Origin: Cynocephalus volans
Taxonomy: Eukaryota > Chordata > Mammalia > Dermoptera > Cynocephalidae
Length of the DNA: 64,000 nt
Direction: 5' to 3'
Assembly (NCBI RefSeq): GCF_027409185.1
Contig: NC_084462.1
Span: 185,756,071 to 185,820,070, forward strand
Shown here: positions 11,889 to 24,780 of the stretch, one piece after another
Layout: each line of letters opens with the position of its first letter
How positions within the stretch are numbered: position 1 is the first letter of the stretch
Made by a program: the position numbers and the translations under genes
Notes under the pieces: model-generated
Told to the model about the DNA's origin: nothing
The model's input: only the letters and a program-made list of their open reading frames with translations
Database searches by the model: none

Positions 11889-12429
11889 GTCCTCCTAATA
11901 TATAGCAAGCTCTGTGGTGGGAGCCTATGAAGAGGGCAGAGTCCAGAGCACATGTGAGGGCTCCAGGGGAGTTTGTTGGCAATAACTATATTTGTGACAA
12001 TATGTTTTTTATTATATGACTATACCTTGATAAACACGTATAATTCATCTTACGTTATTTTTGCACAGAAACACAAACTATTTGAGGCACTTATTAATGG
12101 TAATTCTTTACATAGATGTACAGTTATAAACAAAATCATCAAAGGATTATACAGTGTATCCAAGAGCTCATGTATGGTTAGAGGGAGCCTCAGTGTCTGG
12201 GTCTGTGCTCCACACCACGGATCAAACTCCAGGACAGAGCTGGGCCTGCCTAGTGACGTTTGCCTAGTTAGGTTCTCCTTCCTGTAATAACACTGTGATT
12301 TTGCTGTGTTCCATCTTTTATTCACATCATAGTTAGAGAACCAGAGTTCCTGCAGATGCAACTTAAAGGATCTCTGAAATTATATGTTCCAGTATTTCCC
12401 TATCTCTCTCTATTGACACCTGTTTTTAT
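11889..12429. other. Non-genic interval upstream of V2
   Basis: No gene or confident repeat recognised. The two overlapping open frames here (about 100 codons each, on opposite strands) show no family signature. Similar promoter-distal flank occurs upstream of V7 around 46740-47080, which supports common descent of the two IGHV3 units. Confidence 0.5.
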
Positions 12430-12945
12430 TTGTAACCATCATAAGGAGCTATAATAGACAGAACAAACTGCACCTATTCAACGTGTGCACTTGGTGAGTG
12501 CTGACATACATGTGTACCTGCACAGTCACCACCACAATGGAAATACTGCACAAATATTTCATCCCGAAGCATTTCCTGCTGTTCTTCTGATTTCTTCATT
12601 CCACTCCTTCCTTCCTCTCACCCTAATCCAGGCAACTCGTGAATTTTTAATGTTACTTCACAGTATTTTTTTCTCATCTAGAATTTAAGTAAATGGGATA
12701 TGCAGACGGTACTTGTAATTCCTTTTTATACTTCATTGAGATCTTTGTTCGAAATGCAATCTTTTTCTTATGTGAATCAGGCTCTCATGACTTTTAATAC
12801 TGAGTAGTATCCCAATGTATGAAAATGCCTCCTTTTTTCAGTTTACCTGTTGGGAATTTAGATAATGCTCAGATTCTGGATATTATAAAATAAGCTGCTC
12901 TTAGATTACAAATGTAGAGACTGAGTAAAACTGCTTTTTCTTTCT
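12430..12945 (-). mobile_element. Old L1M-type LINE 3' end
   Basis: This resembles the ancient L1M 3' region on the minus strand: the motif series running from the actively T-rich start through CACAGTCACCACCACAATGG. It is diverged, without a clear tail or target duplication. Confidence 0.55.
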
Positions 12946-14009
12946 TTCTTTTTAAACTGCTTTTTCTTATTCTTTCAACAAACACAACAATAATAGCAAG
13001 TACACTGGATAAGTGGAAAATTAGCACATTTTCTTAAACAAATCAAAGAGCAAAGTTAACAAGACAAACAGCAAACCTGAAATCTAGAGAGAGGAGTTCT
13101 GAGGCAAATCAGCACCAAACATTAGCTCACCTGAGCCAGAGATCACTAGATGACATACACAGAATAAAGATGAAATTAGAAATATTTCATGAATTTCCAA
13201 ATGTCCAGTGTGCTAAAGCATCAGAGTGTGAATCTGCCGGGATGCACATATCTGCAGGGTCCTAACTTCTTTCTGGCTTCTCCAGGGTTGGGGAGAATCA
13301 CTCAGCTCCGGCCTCCTGGGCTGGTGGTCAAGGGGGAGAGGAGCAGCCCCCTGCCTAGTGCTCCAGCAGCTCCTCCAGATCCTCCACACGACAAGTTATC
13401 AATGTGCACGGGAGGCAGCAAAGCCAATATTTACCTTGAACATTTTGAGAAACTGCTGAACAGTTTTTCGAGGTGGATATACAATTTTATGTTCTCACCA
13501 GCATTTTATGAACAAACCGATTTCTCCACATCCTCATCAATATCTCTTATTATTCTTCAATTTTATCATATCATACAACATGCAAGAAAACAGAAACTTA
13601 AAACATAAAAGAATCCGAATACTGAACACTGCATGTCATTAACTCCTCTTATAAAATTATCCAGAATAGGCATGCATGGAGACAGAAATTAGGTTAGTGG
13701 TCACTGGACCTGGGATAAGGAGGGGGAAGGGAGGACTGGAACGTGACACTGAAGAGACGTGTTCATTTCGGGATATGCAAATAATCGAAAATTAAATTCT
13801 GTTGGTGGTTGCACGATCATTGTTAATTATTTTGTGAGTAACATATATTCAAGACTTCTAAACTGCATACTTTCATAGGTAGATTTTATAAGTAAAATAT
13901 ATTTCAATAAGTTATAAAAAATCTATCCATAAGTTTCATATATTAATATAGTTATACAGTTTTATACAGTTTATACAGTCTGTGCACACACCAAGTTCCT
14001 GAATTGTTT
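12946..14009. other. Non-genic interval
   Basis: No gene recognised. A 139-codon open frame (13189-13608) is composite and shows no domain. The stretch 13610-13860 looks like a decayed LINE 3' end but cannot be placed with confidence. Confidence 0.45.
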
Positions 14010-14515
14010 CACCTATATCTTGCCTTAGTAATTTTTCAGTTTCAGGTCTTATACTTAAGTCTTTAATCCACTTTGAGTTGAATTTAGTTTATGGTGTGAA
14101 GTAAATGACTAGTGTCATCCTTCTGCTTATGGACATCCAGTTTTCCCTGCATGACTTGTTGAGAGGAAGTCTGGTCCCCAACGTAGATTTTTTTGTGTGT
14201 GTGTCTTTTTGTGACCGGTAAGGGAATCGTAACCCTTGGCTTGGTGTCTCCCACACCGCGCTCAGCCAGTGAGCGCACCGGCCATTCCTATATAGGATCC
14301 GAACCCGCGGCAGGAGCGCCGCTGTGCTCCCAAGAGCTGCACTCTTCCGAGTGCGCCACGGGGCCGGCCCCCCAATGTAGATTTTTGTTACCTTTGTCCA
14401 ATGACAGATGGCTGTGAGCCTGAGGGGTGAGTTCTGTATTCTCAATTCTGCTCCACTGGTCTGAGTGTCTGTATTCAGTACTACTAGTGTCTATAGTCAG
14501 TAATCATATATTTCA
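14010..14515 (-). mobile_element. L1 ORF2 fragment, interrupted by a SINE
   Basis: The minus strand matches the L1 ORF2 region that encodes the late RT segment (complement of the CTTTAATCCACTTTGAGTTG-type stretch). A Rhin SINE (14193-14370) splits it. Confidence 0.7.
14193..14370 (-). mobile_element. Rhin-1-type SINE, near full length
   Basis: A tRNA-derived SINE with GGCCGGCCCCG...CACTCGGAAGAGTGC at its head on the minus strand and a T-rich (A-tail) end at 14193-14215. Near-identical 16-bp target repeats, CCCAACGTAGATTTTT and CCCAATGTAGATTTTT, lie at 14177-14192 and 14371-14386. The family is what I recall as Rhin-1 of rhinolophoid bats. Confidence 0.88.
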
Positions 14516-14695
14516 AAATAGCAAGGAGAGTAAATTTCAATTGTCTTCCAACAGAAATTACAAGTAGATGTGGTCGATATATTGACCAACTTGACCTTGT
14601 AAATCTACACAACTCTTCCAGTTGTCGAGAAAGGCAAACCATAACTACAGCCAAAATGTCTCATTAGATTAGTTCTACTATGTTTCCATTTGTAT

Positions 14696-15230
14696 TGTCA
14701 GGGCTAGAGCTCAGATTCTTCAAACCCATTGTACAAACTGGGTCACAGACCCCTACATGCCAGGCTGGATCACCAGACACTTCACATGCCAGACTGGGTC
14801 ACCAGACTCATCACACACAGGTCCATGCTACGTAATTGGGAAAGGTCCCAGTAGACACTGGGAGATGCCATGAGCTCAGTCTTCAGCAACAGCAGCAGCA
14901 GCTTACAGGTCTAGAAGCTGACAAGTCTGGTGGTAGCACTGGTGGTGGTGGCAGTGGCCTTGTGAAGAGTCCTGGGGGCACTGGCAGCAAAGCTTGCAGC
15001 AACAGCCTCCAGCAGCAGTAGAGGCTCCCCCATGGCCCACAGGGGTCTTCTCAGGAGAGGAGGGAGAACCGTGGATCAGAGCCACTCATCCTTTATACTT
15101 AAGTCCGTAACCAAGACACCTGGGTGCACATGCGCAATTACATTAGGCAATAACCAGGGAACACCTGGGCGCACATGCATATTTATATCAAATGCTCGGA
15201 AATATATTGAACATCTGACAGGCCCTGACC
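14696..15230 (-). mobile_element. Solo LTR related to the ERV at the right edge
   Basis: On the minus strand the first 200 bases align with the LTR at 62083-62404: TCAGGGCC start, GAGCATTTG, CACCCAGGTGTC and a TATA box AGTATAAAGGA (complement near 15088-15099). The outer ends are near-perfect TGTCAGGG/CCCTGACA inverted repeats, with one change at the high end. The 3' half carries CAG and GGT triplet runs that make long but probably meaningless open frames. No interior or second LTR was seen nearby. Confidence 0.7.
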
Positions 15231-17040
15231 ATTTTCCTATATTTTCCCATCAGATGTAATTATTCTGCATTACATACATTTATCAAAACATCATTCTGTT
15301 CCCCATAAATGAATACAATTATGATTTGTCACATAAGATGATATTCATAAAAAGTGAAGGAGATACAGCCTCTCTCAGACCACACACTGGTAAAGGATCA
15401 AGGCGTCCCTCAGAAAACACGAATGAGCTGAGGACAGCTGCCAGCACAGCTTCTATTCAACACCTTCAATGTGACAAGTGGAAGTAAACAAGCAGCAACC
15501 AGAAGGAAACATCAACACAGCCCTTTTCTCCAGGTGTGACACGAGGAGGTCTGGGTTCAGGTCTCACACATAAGAAGCTTGGACGTCATCGCTCCCATCC
15601 AGACAACAATAAAACCATGTAACAAAATGAAAATTGGTAACAATTCTTATATCTGTAAAGAAGTGAAGTCACAGCGTGAACTGCTGTCCCCAAAACTGAG
15701 GATGCAGCCAGGAAGACACAGAGGGTCATAACCTGTCAGATTAGAAACTCATGAGCAGAAACCTCCGTGGGATCCAGGACTGGGGGAGAAAAACCAGAGC
15801 TGCAGCTGAAGAATTGCTGAAGACTCAGAGCTGGGAAGTCTGAGAATTGGGTGCAGCCCAGTGCAATGGTCTCAGGGATCCCCAAAACTTTAAACTCTAC
15901 CTCAGGGGCCAACCGTGTTCTCCAGGAAAATATCAGAGAAGAATCCTGATGTTCAGAGCAGAGAAAGGGAGGAAGGAGCCATTCTGAAGTACAGCAGAGC
16001 ATGACCTTCTCTATAAGACGCCTTGACCTTAGGAGAAGCGAGTTTAGCTGATCCTAATGGATTGCAGATTCATCAGAGCATCATTGACCTGAGAGAAGAG
16101 AAAAAATGAATCCCCTCCCCCTCCTGCAAGAGACTTGCCGTGTCCCCTAAAGGTGGGTAAAGGGAGCAGCACTTGGGAAGGTCCCACCCAGGACACGGCT
16201 CACTAAAGGACAGAACTCATCCTAGGACTGTGTACTGCTTCCCTAGCTCACACCTTACCCACATCCACAGGGCTTCTGTATCATGACAGAGAGAAATTAA
16301 ACATAACATGCACCTTAGACACAATTTAGGAAGACTCTATAAAAACCTAATCTATAGAGGAGACAAAAGCAAGGACATCAGGGGATATTTTATGCAGTCT
16401 GTTGTTTGTCTTGTCATCCTGTCAGGCTCTTGTCCTGAGAGACCCAGCCCAAAATTCAGCCGAGCAGGGCTCTGCTGGGTTTATATCTGTGCGCTTGTCA
16501 CCCTGAATCCTCCACATGGAAACAGAAGAGGTGTGTGTGGCCCTCAGGTAGCTGCTTTTCCATCCAGGACACTGAGGAATGGACAGAGAGTGGGACAAAT
16601 TCTGAACATCAATGTCCATAAAGTAGATGGGGATCCCGATGGTAAAATGCCTCATTGAGGATAGATACACCATGTACAGAGGTCCTGTAGGATGATAATA
16701 ACCACGTGGGTGTAGGTGCACTTTATGTAGGGAAAGATGCTGAATTAGGGACTGTGTGCTCCTGGACTGATCTAAGGTTTTGGAAAAAATAGTAGTAGAT
16801 CTTAAGGATTTGTGTGTCAGAAAAGAGAACAGGTCATAAAAAATCCTGAGAAAGAAAAGTCCCCAGTGAAAAGAACCTTCTCATCTGCACATGAGGAAAG
16901 TTGCTTCACTCTGTGTGGCCTGCAGTGAGAATGTGAGAAATTAGAGTCACAAAGAATAAAGCAGGAATTGACCTTGAGGGACATCTGAGAGTCAGCAGAG
17001 CAGAGGAAACCTCAGATCCCAGGGGGAACGCCAATCCCCT
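15231..17040. other. Non-genic interval between solo LTR and V3 3' flank
   Basis: No gene recognised. The stretch 15360-16280 has balanced composition and no repeat I can name. The frames 16308-16658 and 16422-16721 overlap on opposite strands and lack any domain signature. Confidence 0.5.
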
Positions 17041-17125
17041 CTCTGCACCTGCTCCATGGGGCACAGGAGCTGGGTGGGCCTTGAGCGCTCCCTGCAGCCC
17101 AGACCCCTCCTGTATCCTGCAGGGA

Positions 17126-17164
17126 GGTTTGTGTCTGGGCTCACGCTGACTTCCTGTCACTGTG
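17126..17164 (-). promoter_or_regulatory. V3 recombination signal sequence (23-RSS)
   Basis: Heptamer CACAGTG (17158-17164), a 23-bp spacer and nonamer ACACAAACC (17126-17134) on the minus strand. All are canonical. Confidence 0.95.
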
Positions 17165-17605
17165 TCTCTCGCACAGTAATACACGCCTGTGTCCTCGTCG
17201 GTCACAGAGCTCAGCTGCAGGGAGAACTGGTTCTTGGATGTGTCTCTGGTGATGGAGGTGCGGCTCTTGAGGGACGGGTTATAAGCTGTGCTTCCACTAT
17301 AACCAATTACTCCCATCCACTCCAGCCCCTTCCTTGAAGGCTGGCGGATCCAGTTCCAACCAGAACCACTGGTTGTGATGGAGTCACCAGAGACTTTGCA
17401 CGTGAGGGAGAGGGTCTGCGAGGGCTTCACCAGTCCTGGGCCCGACTCCTGCAGCTGTACCTCGGACAGGACACCTGGAGACAAGGAGAATCAATCACTG
17501 TCAGTCACATGCAGGCACAACCATATCATAGACCCATGCGTGACATCTGAGATACTCACCTTGGGACGCTGTCGCCAGGCAAAGGAGAAGACCCCACAAT
17601 CTCAT
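17165..17605 (-). CDS. IGHV: V3: IGHV4-like heavy-chain variable gene, apparently functional
   Basis: Leader exon 17560-17605 (ATG 17603-17605; [15 protein letters not shown]; donor GTGAGT), an 85-bp intron and V exon 17165-17474. Splicing gives G-VLS, then mature [16 protein letters not shown]. The core residues are intact: [37 protein letters not shown] and YYCAR. CDR1 ([10 protein letters not shown]) is two residues longer than in V10, and CDR2 is short, as is usual for clan II. The open frame continues past the RSS by chance. The RSS (17126-17164) and octamer (17718-17725) are both perfect, so this is one of the best candidates for a working gene. The IGHV4 placement is by motif only. Confidence 0.94.
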
Positions 17606-17717
17606 CTTCTGTTAGATTTCAACTCTGCCTTCCCCAGAGACCTGAGCCCTGTCTGAGGACAGACCTGTGAGCTTCCACCACCCATGAGTCTACATTTACC
17701 CTGGAGCTTGAAGGACA

Positions 17718-17725
17718 ATTTGCAT
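17718..17725 (-). promoter_or_regulatory. V3 promoter octamer ATGCAAAT
   Basis: A perfect octamer 113 bp upstream of the V3 ATG on the gene strand. Confidence 0.9.
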
Positions 17726-19505
17726 GTGGGGGAGCTCAGTCCTTATAAGTGCTGAGGAACTGAGGTGGGAACCATAGTATTTTTTGAAATGTCCATAAGT
17801 TTTTTTTTTTTCTTGCAATTATTTGACATGTATTTATGGTATGGGAGGGAACTTGGTGAGCTACATGGCATAATGTGGCCCCAGCTTTCTGAGTGCAGAT
17901 CTGCCTTCCTTCAACCCCTGTGTTCTGTGCAACTCTCCCACATAAACTCAGGCTCTGGGTCTTGCTTCTACAGTTCGGATCCCAGTACAACCCTTTGTTT
18001 CTTTCCCTGGACCCTCTCCTGGGCTGTGGTTCTCATCACACCTGAGAGCTTGTTACTTGTTGTATTGTTGTTGTTCCATGAGTTCCAGGCCTGCCTTGTG
18101 TTTTCCATCCTCCATACAAGACACAGCACATCAGAACCACAGAGACTCTGCAGAAAATGGTGCCCAGGAGATTACTGAGGACACTGATTCTCAATGTCTG
18201 GGAAAGAGCAAAATCTGAAATGCCTCCATTCGATGTTCATTCCTGTTCATCTAAAGTGTACAAACTTTCAACTTATATTCATTTCTCATGCACATTTTAT
18301 GGATGTGAATCCTTCATTTAATCCACCCATTCTCATCAGATATCAAAAAATAAAATCAATTACAATGGTTACCATGACAGCAGTAATACCATCCCTATTA
18401 CTAACCTTTCAAAAGCACACTTTCCCTTGATGTGCACCTGTCTGTGGGCATGAGAGCCAGTCCATGTCTGTGGCATCACTCTCCGGATGACTGCCCACCA
18501 CAGAGAGAGAGGCCAGGGGCCGGGCTGGATGCTGTGATTTGTCTGTCCCTGTCAGCTCCATGTCAGCCCCAAAGACAGCTGCATGTCAAGGAGGGACAGA
18601 CTTTCAAGAGTCCTGAATGAATGACAAGACAGGAACTGCTGGTGGGCCATTTGGGGATGAGACTTCAAGTCATATTTACTCATATATTGTGTTGGAGTTT
18701 TATCAAAATGTTAAAAGACCTGGTGAAACGTGATGAAAAACAAACATTCTGAAGTGATAAAGCAAGTATTAGAACCAGAATAAGACATGACACAGATTCT
18801 GGAGTTATTAGAGAGGAGAGTTCAAATAACTCTGTGCATGTGCATCTATGTTTCAGTTTTTCTCAAACCCTCAGCTGACTCTCCAGCGTCCTAGTGGCCC
18901 AGCTCTGTGTGTCCAGGAGAACTTGTCAGGACGCTCCGCCTCATGGAGAAGCAGCGCAGCCTCTCAGTGGAGTAAGGGACAAGGACAAAGATCTGCATCT
19001 TGCTAGTTTCTTTTCTAACGTGTTCAGGAGGGAAGTTGTGGTGAGAAATGGTGCCCGATTCATAAAGTCACTGAAGAACACAGACTCCCACTGATTTCAG
19101 AACCAGAATCTACAACTTGTGGACAGACATTTAACAGAAAACAGAAGGTGAGGGAATGGTGAATTTCAGGTGGAAAGTTTTTTAAGTGTTTGAAAGACAC
19201 TAAACATGAGGTCTCCCTAGTAACACAATTCAAGTGCTTGACACAGGATGTTAACCGCGAATGCAGTGTTGTAGAGCAGATCTCTGTACCTTGTTCATCC
19301 TGCATAACTGGAACTTTCCTCCTGGAGAACCTTAAGTTAATTAGCCAGGCTGTGAGGCTGTATGTTATCACTGTGTACATTTCTTTTGTCACAATTAGAC
19401 ATATGGCCCTGACTTAGAGCAAAAGATTAAAAGTGTGTGTTATCTGCTATTTCAGGATAAAGAACAGGTGTGTGTGGACTGGAGTCTGACCCAGTGAGCC
19501 TGTGT
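17726..19505. other. Non-genic interval upstream of V3
   Basis: No gene recognised. The frames at 17765-18178 (137 codons) and 19060-19392 have no domain, leader or partner exon. Composition is ordinary. Confidence 0.5.
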
Positions 19506-19547
19506 CACCTCTGTCTCTGTCTCTGTCTCTGTCTCTGTCTCTGTCTC

Positions 19548-19597
<50 letters not shown>
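19506..19597. repeat. Compound microsatellite (TGTCTC)n then (CA)n
   Basis: About seven TGTCTC units are followed by about 22 CA units. It codes for nothing. Confidence 0.95.
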
Positions 19598-19598
<1 letters not shown>

Positions 19599-21594
19599 CA
19601 TTGGTCTTTTTTGAAAATCTACCTTATGCTCTCCATTTGATTGATGGTGAACAACTCCTTGTAGTAGAAAAAAATGTGAAGCTTCACAGTCCTGTTCTGT
19701 AATAAGTCACAGTGTGTAGGAAGAATCTCCCATGATACAAAGTGACAGGATGGATGGCTCTGGGTGTTTGTAGAGTTAGTACATCACACCCTGTTTCTTT
19801 GTATCATAATTGTCCTGAGAGCCTCGTACACATGCTGGTTTCTAACTTGGAATGAGTGTTGTGTTTTATGGATAAGGCATAATGTAAAGAAATATTTTAA
19901 GATAATTACAGTGTTGAAAATTCATTTAGTAAGAGCCACACACAAGTGAAAAGAGAAAATATATTCATGAAAATAATGGTCTTAAACGGAATGTCAGAAA
20001 AGTGGGAAAAGTACTAGCTGAGAAAATTTTAAATGTCCTTTAAATAAATTTAAAAATATAAAAAACCAATTATTATGTCATTAATACTAATTAATATTAT
20101 TGGTGTGTTTAGTGAACCCATAAGCAAAAAAATTAAAAATAATAATAATAATAATAATTCACCAAACACTTCTGTCATTAGAAAGCAGCAGAGAGATGAA
20201 CTTAGGAGATAATGCATATATATGTGGAATCATCAACATAGAAGAAATAGAGAGATAAAGAAAACTATCAAGATGAATAAAGAGGAGAGATTTATGAACA
20301 GACCTATCAGGGCGAGAAGAAAGGGGGAGTATGAATCCAGAATAACCTTAGAGGTCAAACCGTGACCCACCACAGCACCTCAAAATGTGCCTGTAATTGG
20401 ATGAAGTTTCAATAGACTGAAAGGTGAAAGAAAAGGCACAATGGGAGCTTTCATTACAAAAAAATGCATGCCTTGCGAATATTTGCTGTGCTTAGGTGTA
20501 AGTACATGAATACAAGATGGTTGGGAGGTCAGGACCAGAAATCAACAGTAAAAATACCTGCCAGAGCAATGCTGATTTTAAAAATTGGATGTTAGACAAA
20601 GGCTTCATTGAAGTTCAATTCTGCGTGAAGATAACACTACAAACTGCACATTCTTGATACGTGGTAACAAACCAGTCACCATGTCATACTTTGGTCAAGG
20701 TCTTCCTATCAGACTTTCTAACACAGGATAATGCAGTTCAACTTCATATGTAACAGGGTCTTGAGGAAATCATTAAATGTTAACTAAAACGCTCTGCTAC
20801 ACTTTAAATTTCCCCTTTAAATACAAAAGTGAGTGTGACACTGGTTGACTTGTTATTTACATGTTATGTTGCCAGCCATTTGAAGTTCACATCTGATCTG
20901 CATGATAATTTTTGAGACTGTGACTGTATGTAAAGGAAAGCCACAAGTAATTGTTTTAAAATGTTTCCACTAATAATAACACTTAGTGGAAAGATAGAAA
21001 CACACTCTGCTGTTCTCTGTCCAGGTTCCAAATTAGAAAACTCAGCGCATTTGCTAATAGGATTTAGTAATTTCCCCCTAAAAGTGTTTTCAGATGGACA
21101 TGTCTATCTCCATCCTGCATCAGGTCTGTTCCCAAAATTTGGGCCTCTGATGTTTGGCTGCATTTGTGTCCTCTGGTTATTGCAGTCACCAGGATTGATG
21201 GTTTGGACCACAGATCTCAGCCCATTCCCTGACTGTTGTCTGACCTCAGCCTCCCTTGGGCTTGTTCACCTCGGTGCTCTGCAGCTGGTGGCACTGTTTG
21301 CATGTCCTCTGACATAAGGCGAGTTGTGACAGGTGTCCTGGGGTCAGCCGCTGCTCTGTCCTCACAGATAATCTCTGCTTTCAAGAAAACTGCTTGCATT
21401 CTGGAGTTTGTATTTCTGCTGTGTTGATTGTCTCCTTTGATTTGCAGAAAATTTTTATTTTGATATAATCCCCTTTGTATATTTGTTCTTATTTTGCTTG
21501 TGCATTTTGGGTCTTATTCACAAAGTCTTTTACTAGACATCTGAAAATGCATTAATATACAGAATATATAAGTTTCTCAAACACCTATACAGTA
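19598..21594. other. Non-genic interval
   Basis: A/T-rich sequence with a short (AAT)n run (20139-20158). No gene recognised. The 118-codon open frame at 20961-21317 shows no signature, and overlapping antisense frames suggest chance. Confidence 0.5.
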
Positions 21595-22282
21595 AAAGAA
21601 CCGAAATAATGCAATTAAAATATGTGCAATGGAGATGAGTAGACATTTTTCAAAGGAAGATATGCAAATGGCTAACAGATAAATGAAAAAAAGTGAAGCA
21701 TCAGTAATCATCAGGAAAATGCAAATCAAAACCACCTTGACATATCATCTCAACCCTGATAAACTAGCCATTATCAAAAGGACCGTGAATAACAAATGCT
21801 GGTGAGGATGTGGAGAAATCAGAAAACTTCTACTATGTTGGTTGGACTCTAAATTAGTAAAGCCAGTATGGAGGTTTCTCAGCCAACTACAGACAGAAGT
21901 GTCATATGATCCAGCAATGCTACCACTGGATTTATACCCAAAGGGATGGAAATCTTCATGTCAAAGGGACACCTGCACTCCCATGTTAATCATAGCTCTA
22001 TTTACAATAGTCAAAATATGGAGCCAACCTAAATGTCCATCAACACAATACTGGATAAGGAAAATGTGGTTTATATACACAATGGAACAAAACTCAGCCA
22101 TAAAAAAGAATGAAATTCTCCCATTTGTATACCATGGATAAGTCTGGAGAAAATTACATAAACTGATAAAAGGCAGACAGGAAAGAGAAATGCTGCATAT
22201 TCTCACTCATAACTGCATGCTCAGACAGAAGGAAGGAAGGAAGGAAGGAAAGAAGGAAGGAAGGAAGGAAGGAAGGAAGGAG

Positions 22283-22353
<71 letters not shown>

Positions 22354-22625
22354 AGGAAAGAAAGAAGGAAAGAAAGAAGGAAAGAAAGAAGGAAGGAAAG
22401 AAGGAAGGAAAGAAAGAAAAAAGAAAGAGAAAGAAAAGAGAATAAAGAAAAGACAGAAAGACCACAATAGTATGTTGAACGTTCAGAAGGACAAACAAAC
22501 CTAAGGACTCTAGAGATGGGGGAAGGGAGGGAGGGTGGATGGGAACGAAAAGGCAGGCAAAGGGGATACAGAAAAATTGAGATTTTCAATAATGTTTCTG
22601 CTAATAATAAAAACTAAAAATAAAT
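21595..22625 (+). mobile_element. L1 LINE, 5'-truncated, with expanded GAAA/GGAA tract
   Basis: The last part of ORF2 is readable on the plus strand (21842-22141 contains VSYDPAMLPLDLYPKGW and WIRKMWFIYTMEQNSAIKK). It is followed by a polypurine repeat (22229-22446) and then L1 3'UTR sequence to about 22625. Stops and frameshifts make it inactive. Confidence 0.88.
22229..22446. repeat. (GGAA/GAAA)n array within an L1 3'UTR
   Basis: Purine-only tetranucleotide array of about 215 bases. The L1 at 53139-53342 has the corresponding array at the same place in its 3'UTR. Confidence 0.93.
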
Positions 22626-23239
22626 AAATATAACTGCTAGATGGCTACAGATGATTTCAAATTAATATTAATTAGATATTTATATTAATCAGCTCTACAT
22701 GATATAGATGAATTGGTTCCTAACTTAAATCAGCGCTTGCCTTGACACTTTACAAACACCGCTAGGTTCTTTTTCACCATGTGTAACCAGTCAACAAGAC
22801 AATCCTGGGGATTCTCTAAAGGTGGAACATGGTCATGAAACAAGCCTCAAAGACACTTTGGACTTTTCCTGGTGGATTTTACTCAGCTTCCATTCATCAG
22901 AGGATTTTAATATGTTTTATTTTTGTCTTCCTGTTTTTTCAATGTCTTGAATAATGCATTGCAAAAATGTCACACTTGTTTCCATTGATAAAATGATGCT
23001 TTATTTCGTGTTTCCAACCTAGACAATGAGAGCATTTACATCAAGTGAGCTTGTCAAAATTCTAAACACAAGAAAACACATAGATACACACAGTAAATGT
23101 GCTTTTGGAATAGAACATGACAAATAGATACTTTGCAAACAAAGGGTTGATGCATTCTTCACAGAAATAGTAAAATCTGTCCTAACAGTCACGTCAGGTA
23201 ACAACAGACACCACACAGCCAAAGCAATGCAGACAAAGA
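22626..23239. other. Non-genic interval between two L1 copies
   Basis: No gene or named repeat recognised. Composition is A/T-rich. Confidence 0.5.
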
Positions 23240-24780
23240 AAAAAATAATACTCAAGCTGGAGGCGATACACTACCTGACTTTAAATTCCACTGCAAATCT
23301 ATAGTAAGAGAAACAGCATGGAATTGGCATAAAAACAGACACTAAAACCAATGGAACAGAACAAAGAACCCAGAAAACAAGCCACATACTTACAGCCAGC
23401 TGGTCTTTGACAAAGGCACCAAGAGCACACATCGATGAAAAGACTGCCTCTTCCATGTATGGTGCTGAAGAACCTGGAAAACCATCTATAAAAAAATAAA
23501 ACTAGACCTGTATTCCACCGTATTTGAAAATCAACTCAGAATGGATTAAAGACTTAAATGTAAATCTTGATACCTTACAACTCCTAAAATAAAATACAGG
23601 CGAAACACTTCAGTAAGTAAGACTGATGAAAAACTTCATGAAAATGAACCCAAAAGCACAGGCAACAAAAGAAAAAAAATAAACCAATGGGATTATATCC
23701 AACTGAACACCTTTTACGCAGCCAATGATAAAATTAACCAAACAAAAATACAACCTACGGAGTGGGAGTAAATATTGGTAAACTGTGCATCCAGTATGGG
23801 ATTATTATCCCAAATATACAAGGAACTCAGAAAACATCACCATAGGAAAAAATAAAATGAATCAGTTTTAAAAATCGGCAAAGGAGTCTAATAGACCTTT
23901 CTCAAAAGAAGATATACAAATGGCCAACAGATACATTGTATAATTCTCAACATCACTAAACATTACGGAAATACAAATCAAACCACATTTATATATCATC
24001 TTATTCAGATAGGCTGGCCATTACCAGAAGACAGAGTAAGAGAAGTTGGGCAGGATCCTGAGAAAGTGAAACCCTCCTACACTATCGGTGGGACCGTCAA
24101 CCAGTGCAGCTGTTATGGAAAACAGTATGGAAGGTCCTCAAACAGCTACAGATGGATCTACCATATGACCCAGGAATCCCACTGCTGGGTACATACCTAC
24201 AGGAATGGAAATCGTCATGTTGAAGGGAAACTTGCACTCCCATGATAACGCAGCTCTATTGACACCAGGCAAGATTAGGATCCAGCTTACCTTCCCATAG
24301 GTGGGTGTCTGGATAAGTAAAATTTGGTATCTGTACACAACATAATACTACTTTCCCAATAAATAAATAATAATCCTCTGCCATTTGCAGCAACATGGAT
24401 GAACTTGGGGAAAATTATGTTAAGTGAGATAAGCTGAGCACAGAAAGTGAAATACCACATGTCTTGACTCATAAGTGGGAGCTAAAAAAAAAGTAGAAAA
24501 AGAAAGAAAGACACAATGATCACAATAATTTGTTGAACTTTCAAAATGAGAGGTCATACTTAGGCCACCAGAGTGTGAAATGGGGAGGGGGAGGGGTTAA
24601 CAAAGAAGTGGTAAAGGGCCCCAAAATATATTACACTCGTAATGTTGAATATATTATTTATTCTGATCTGAGCATCATTTATTATACACAGATATGGATA
24701 TTCAGTGCCATAACCCTTAGATATATTTTTTTAAGTTTCTATACAAATAATAAAAAATAATATAATACATTTATTTTTAA
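23240..24780 (+). mobile_element. L1 LINE, ORF2 3' part to 3'UTR
   Basis: The plus strand follows L1 ORF2 from the region after the RT core (a GGAGGC...CTACCTGACTTT block) through the C-terminal domain and into the 3'UTR, with many stops. It is an inactive fossil. Confidence 0.88.

Noticed and set aside
8958-14370. Certain species assignment to Rhinolophus
   Set aside because: The SINE family supports a rhinolophoid bat, but genus or species cannot be fixed without database comparison.
14836-15085. Gln-, Gly- and Ser-rich short frames
   Set aside because: They come from CAG and GGT triplet runs inside a solo LTR; no conserved protein was seen.
16906-17164. C-terminal extension of the V3 frame beyond the RSS
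   Set aside because: The frame stays open by chance after the heptamer; germline V genes end at the RSS.
20961-21317. 118-codon plus-strand frame as a host gene
   Set aside because: No family signature and an antisense frame overlaps it; composition resembles surrounding non-coding DNA.
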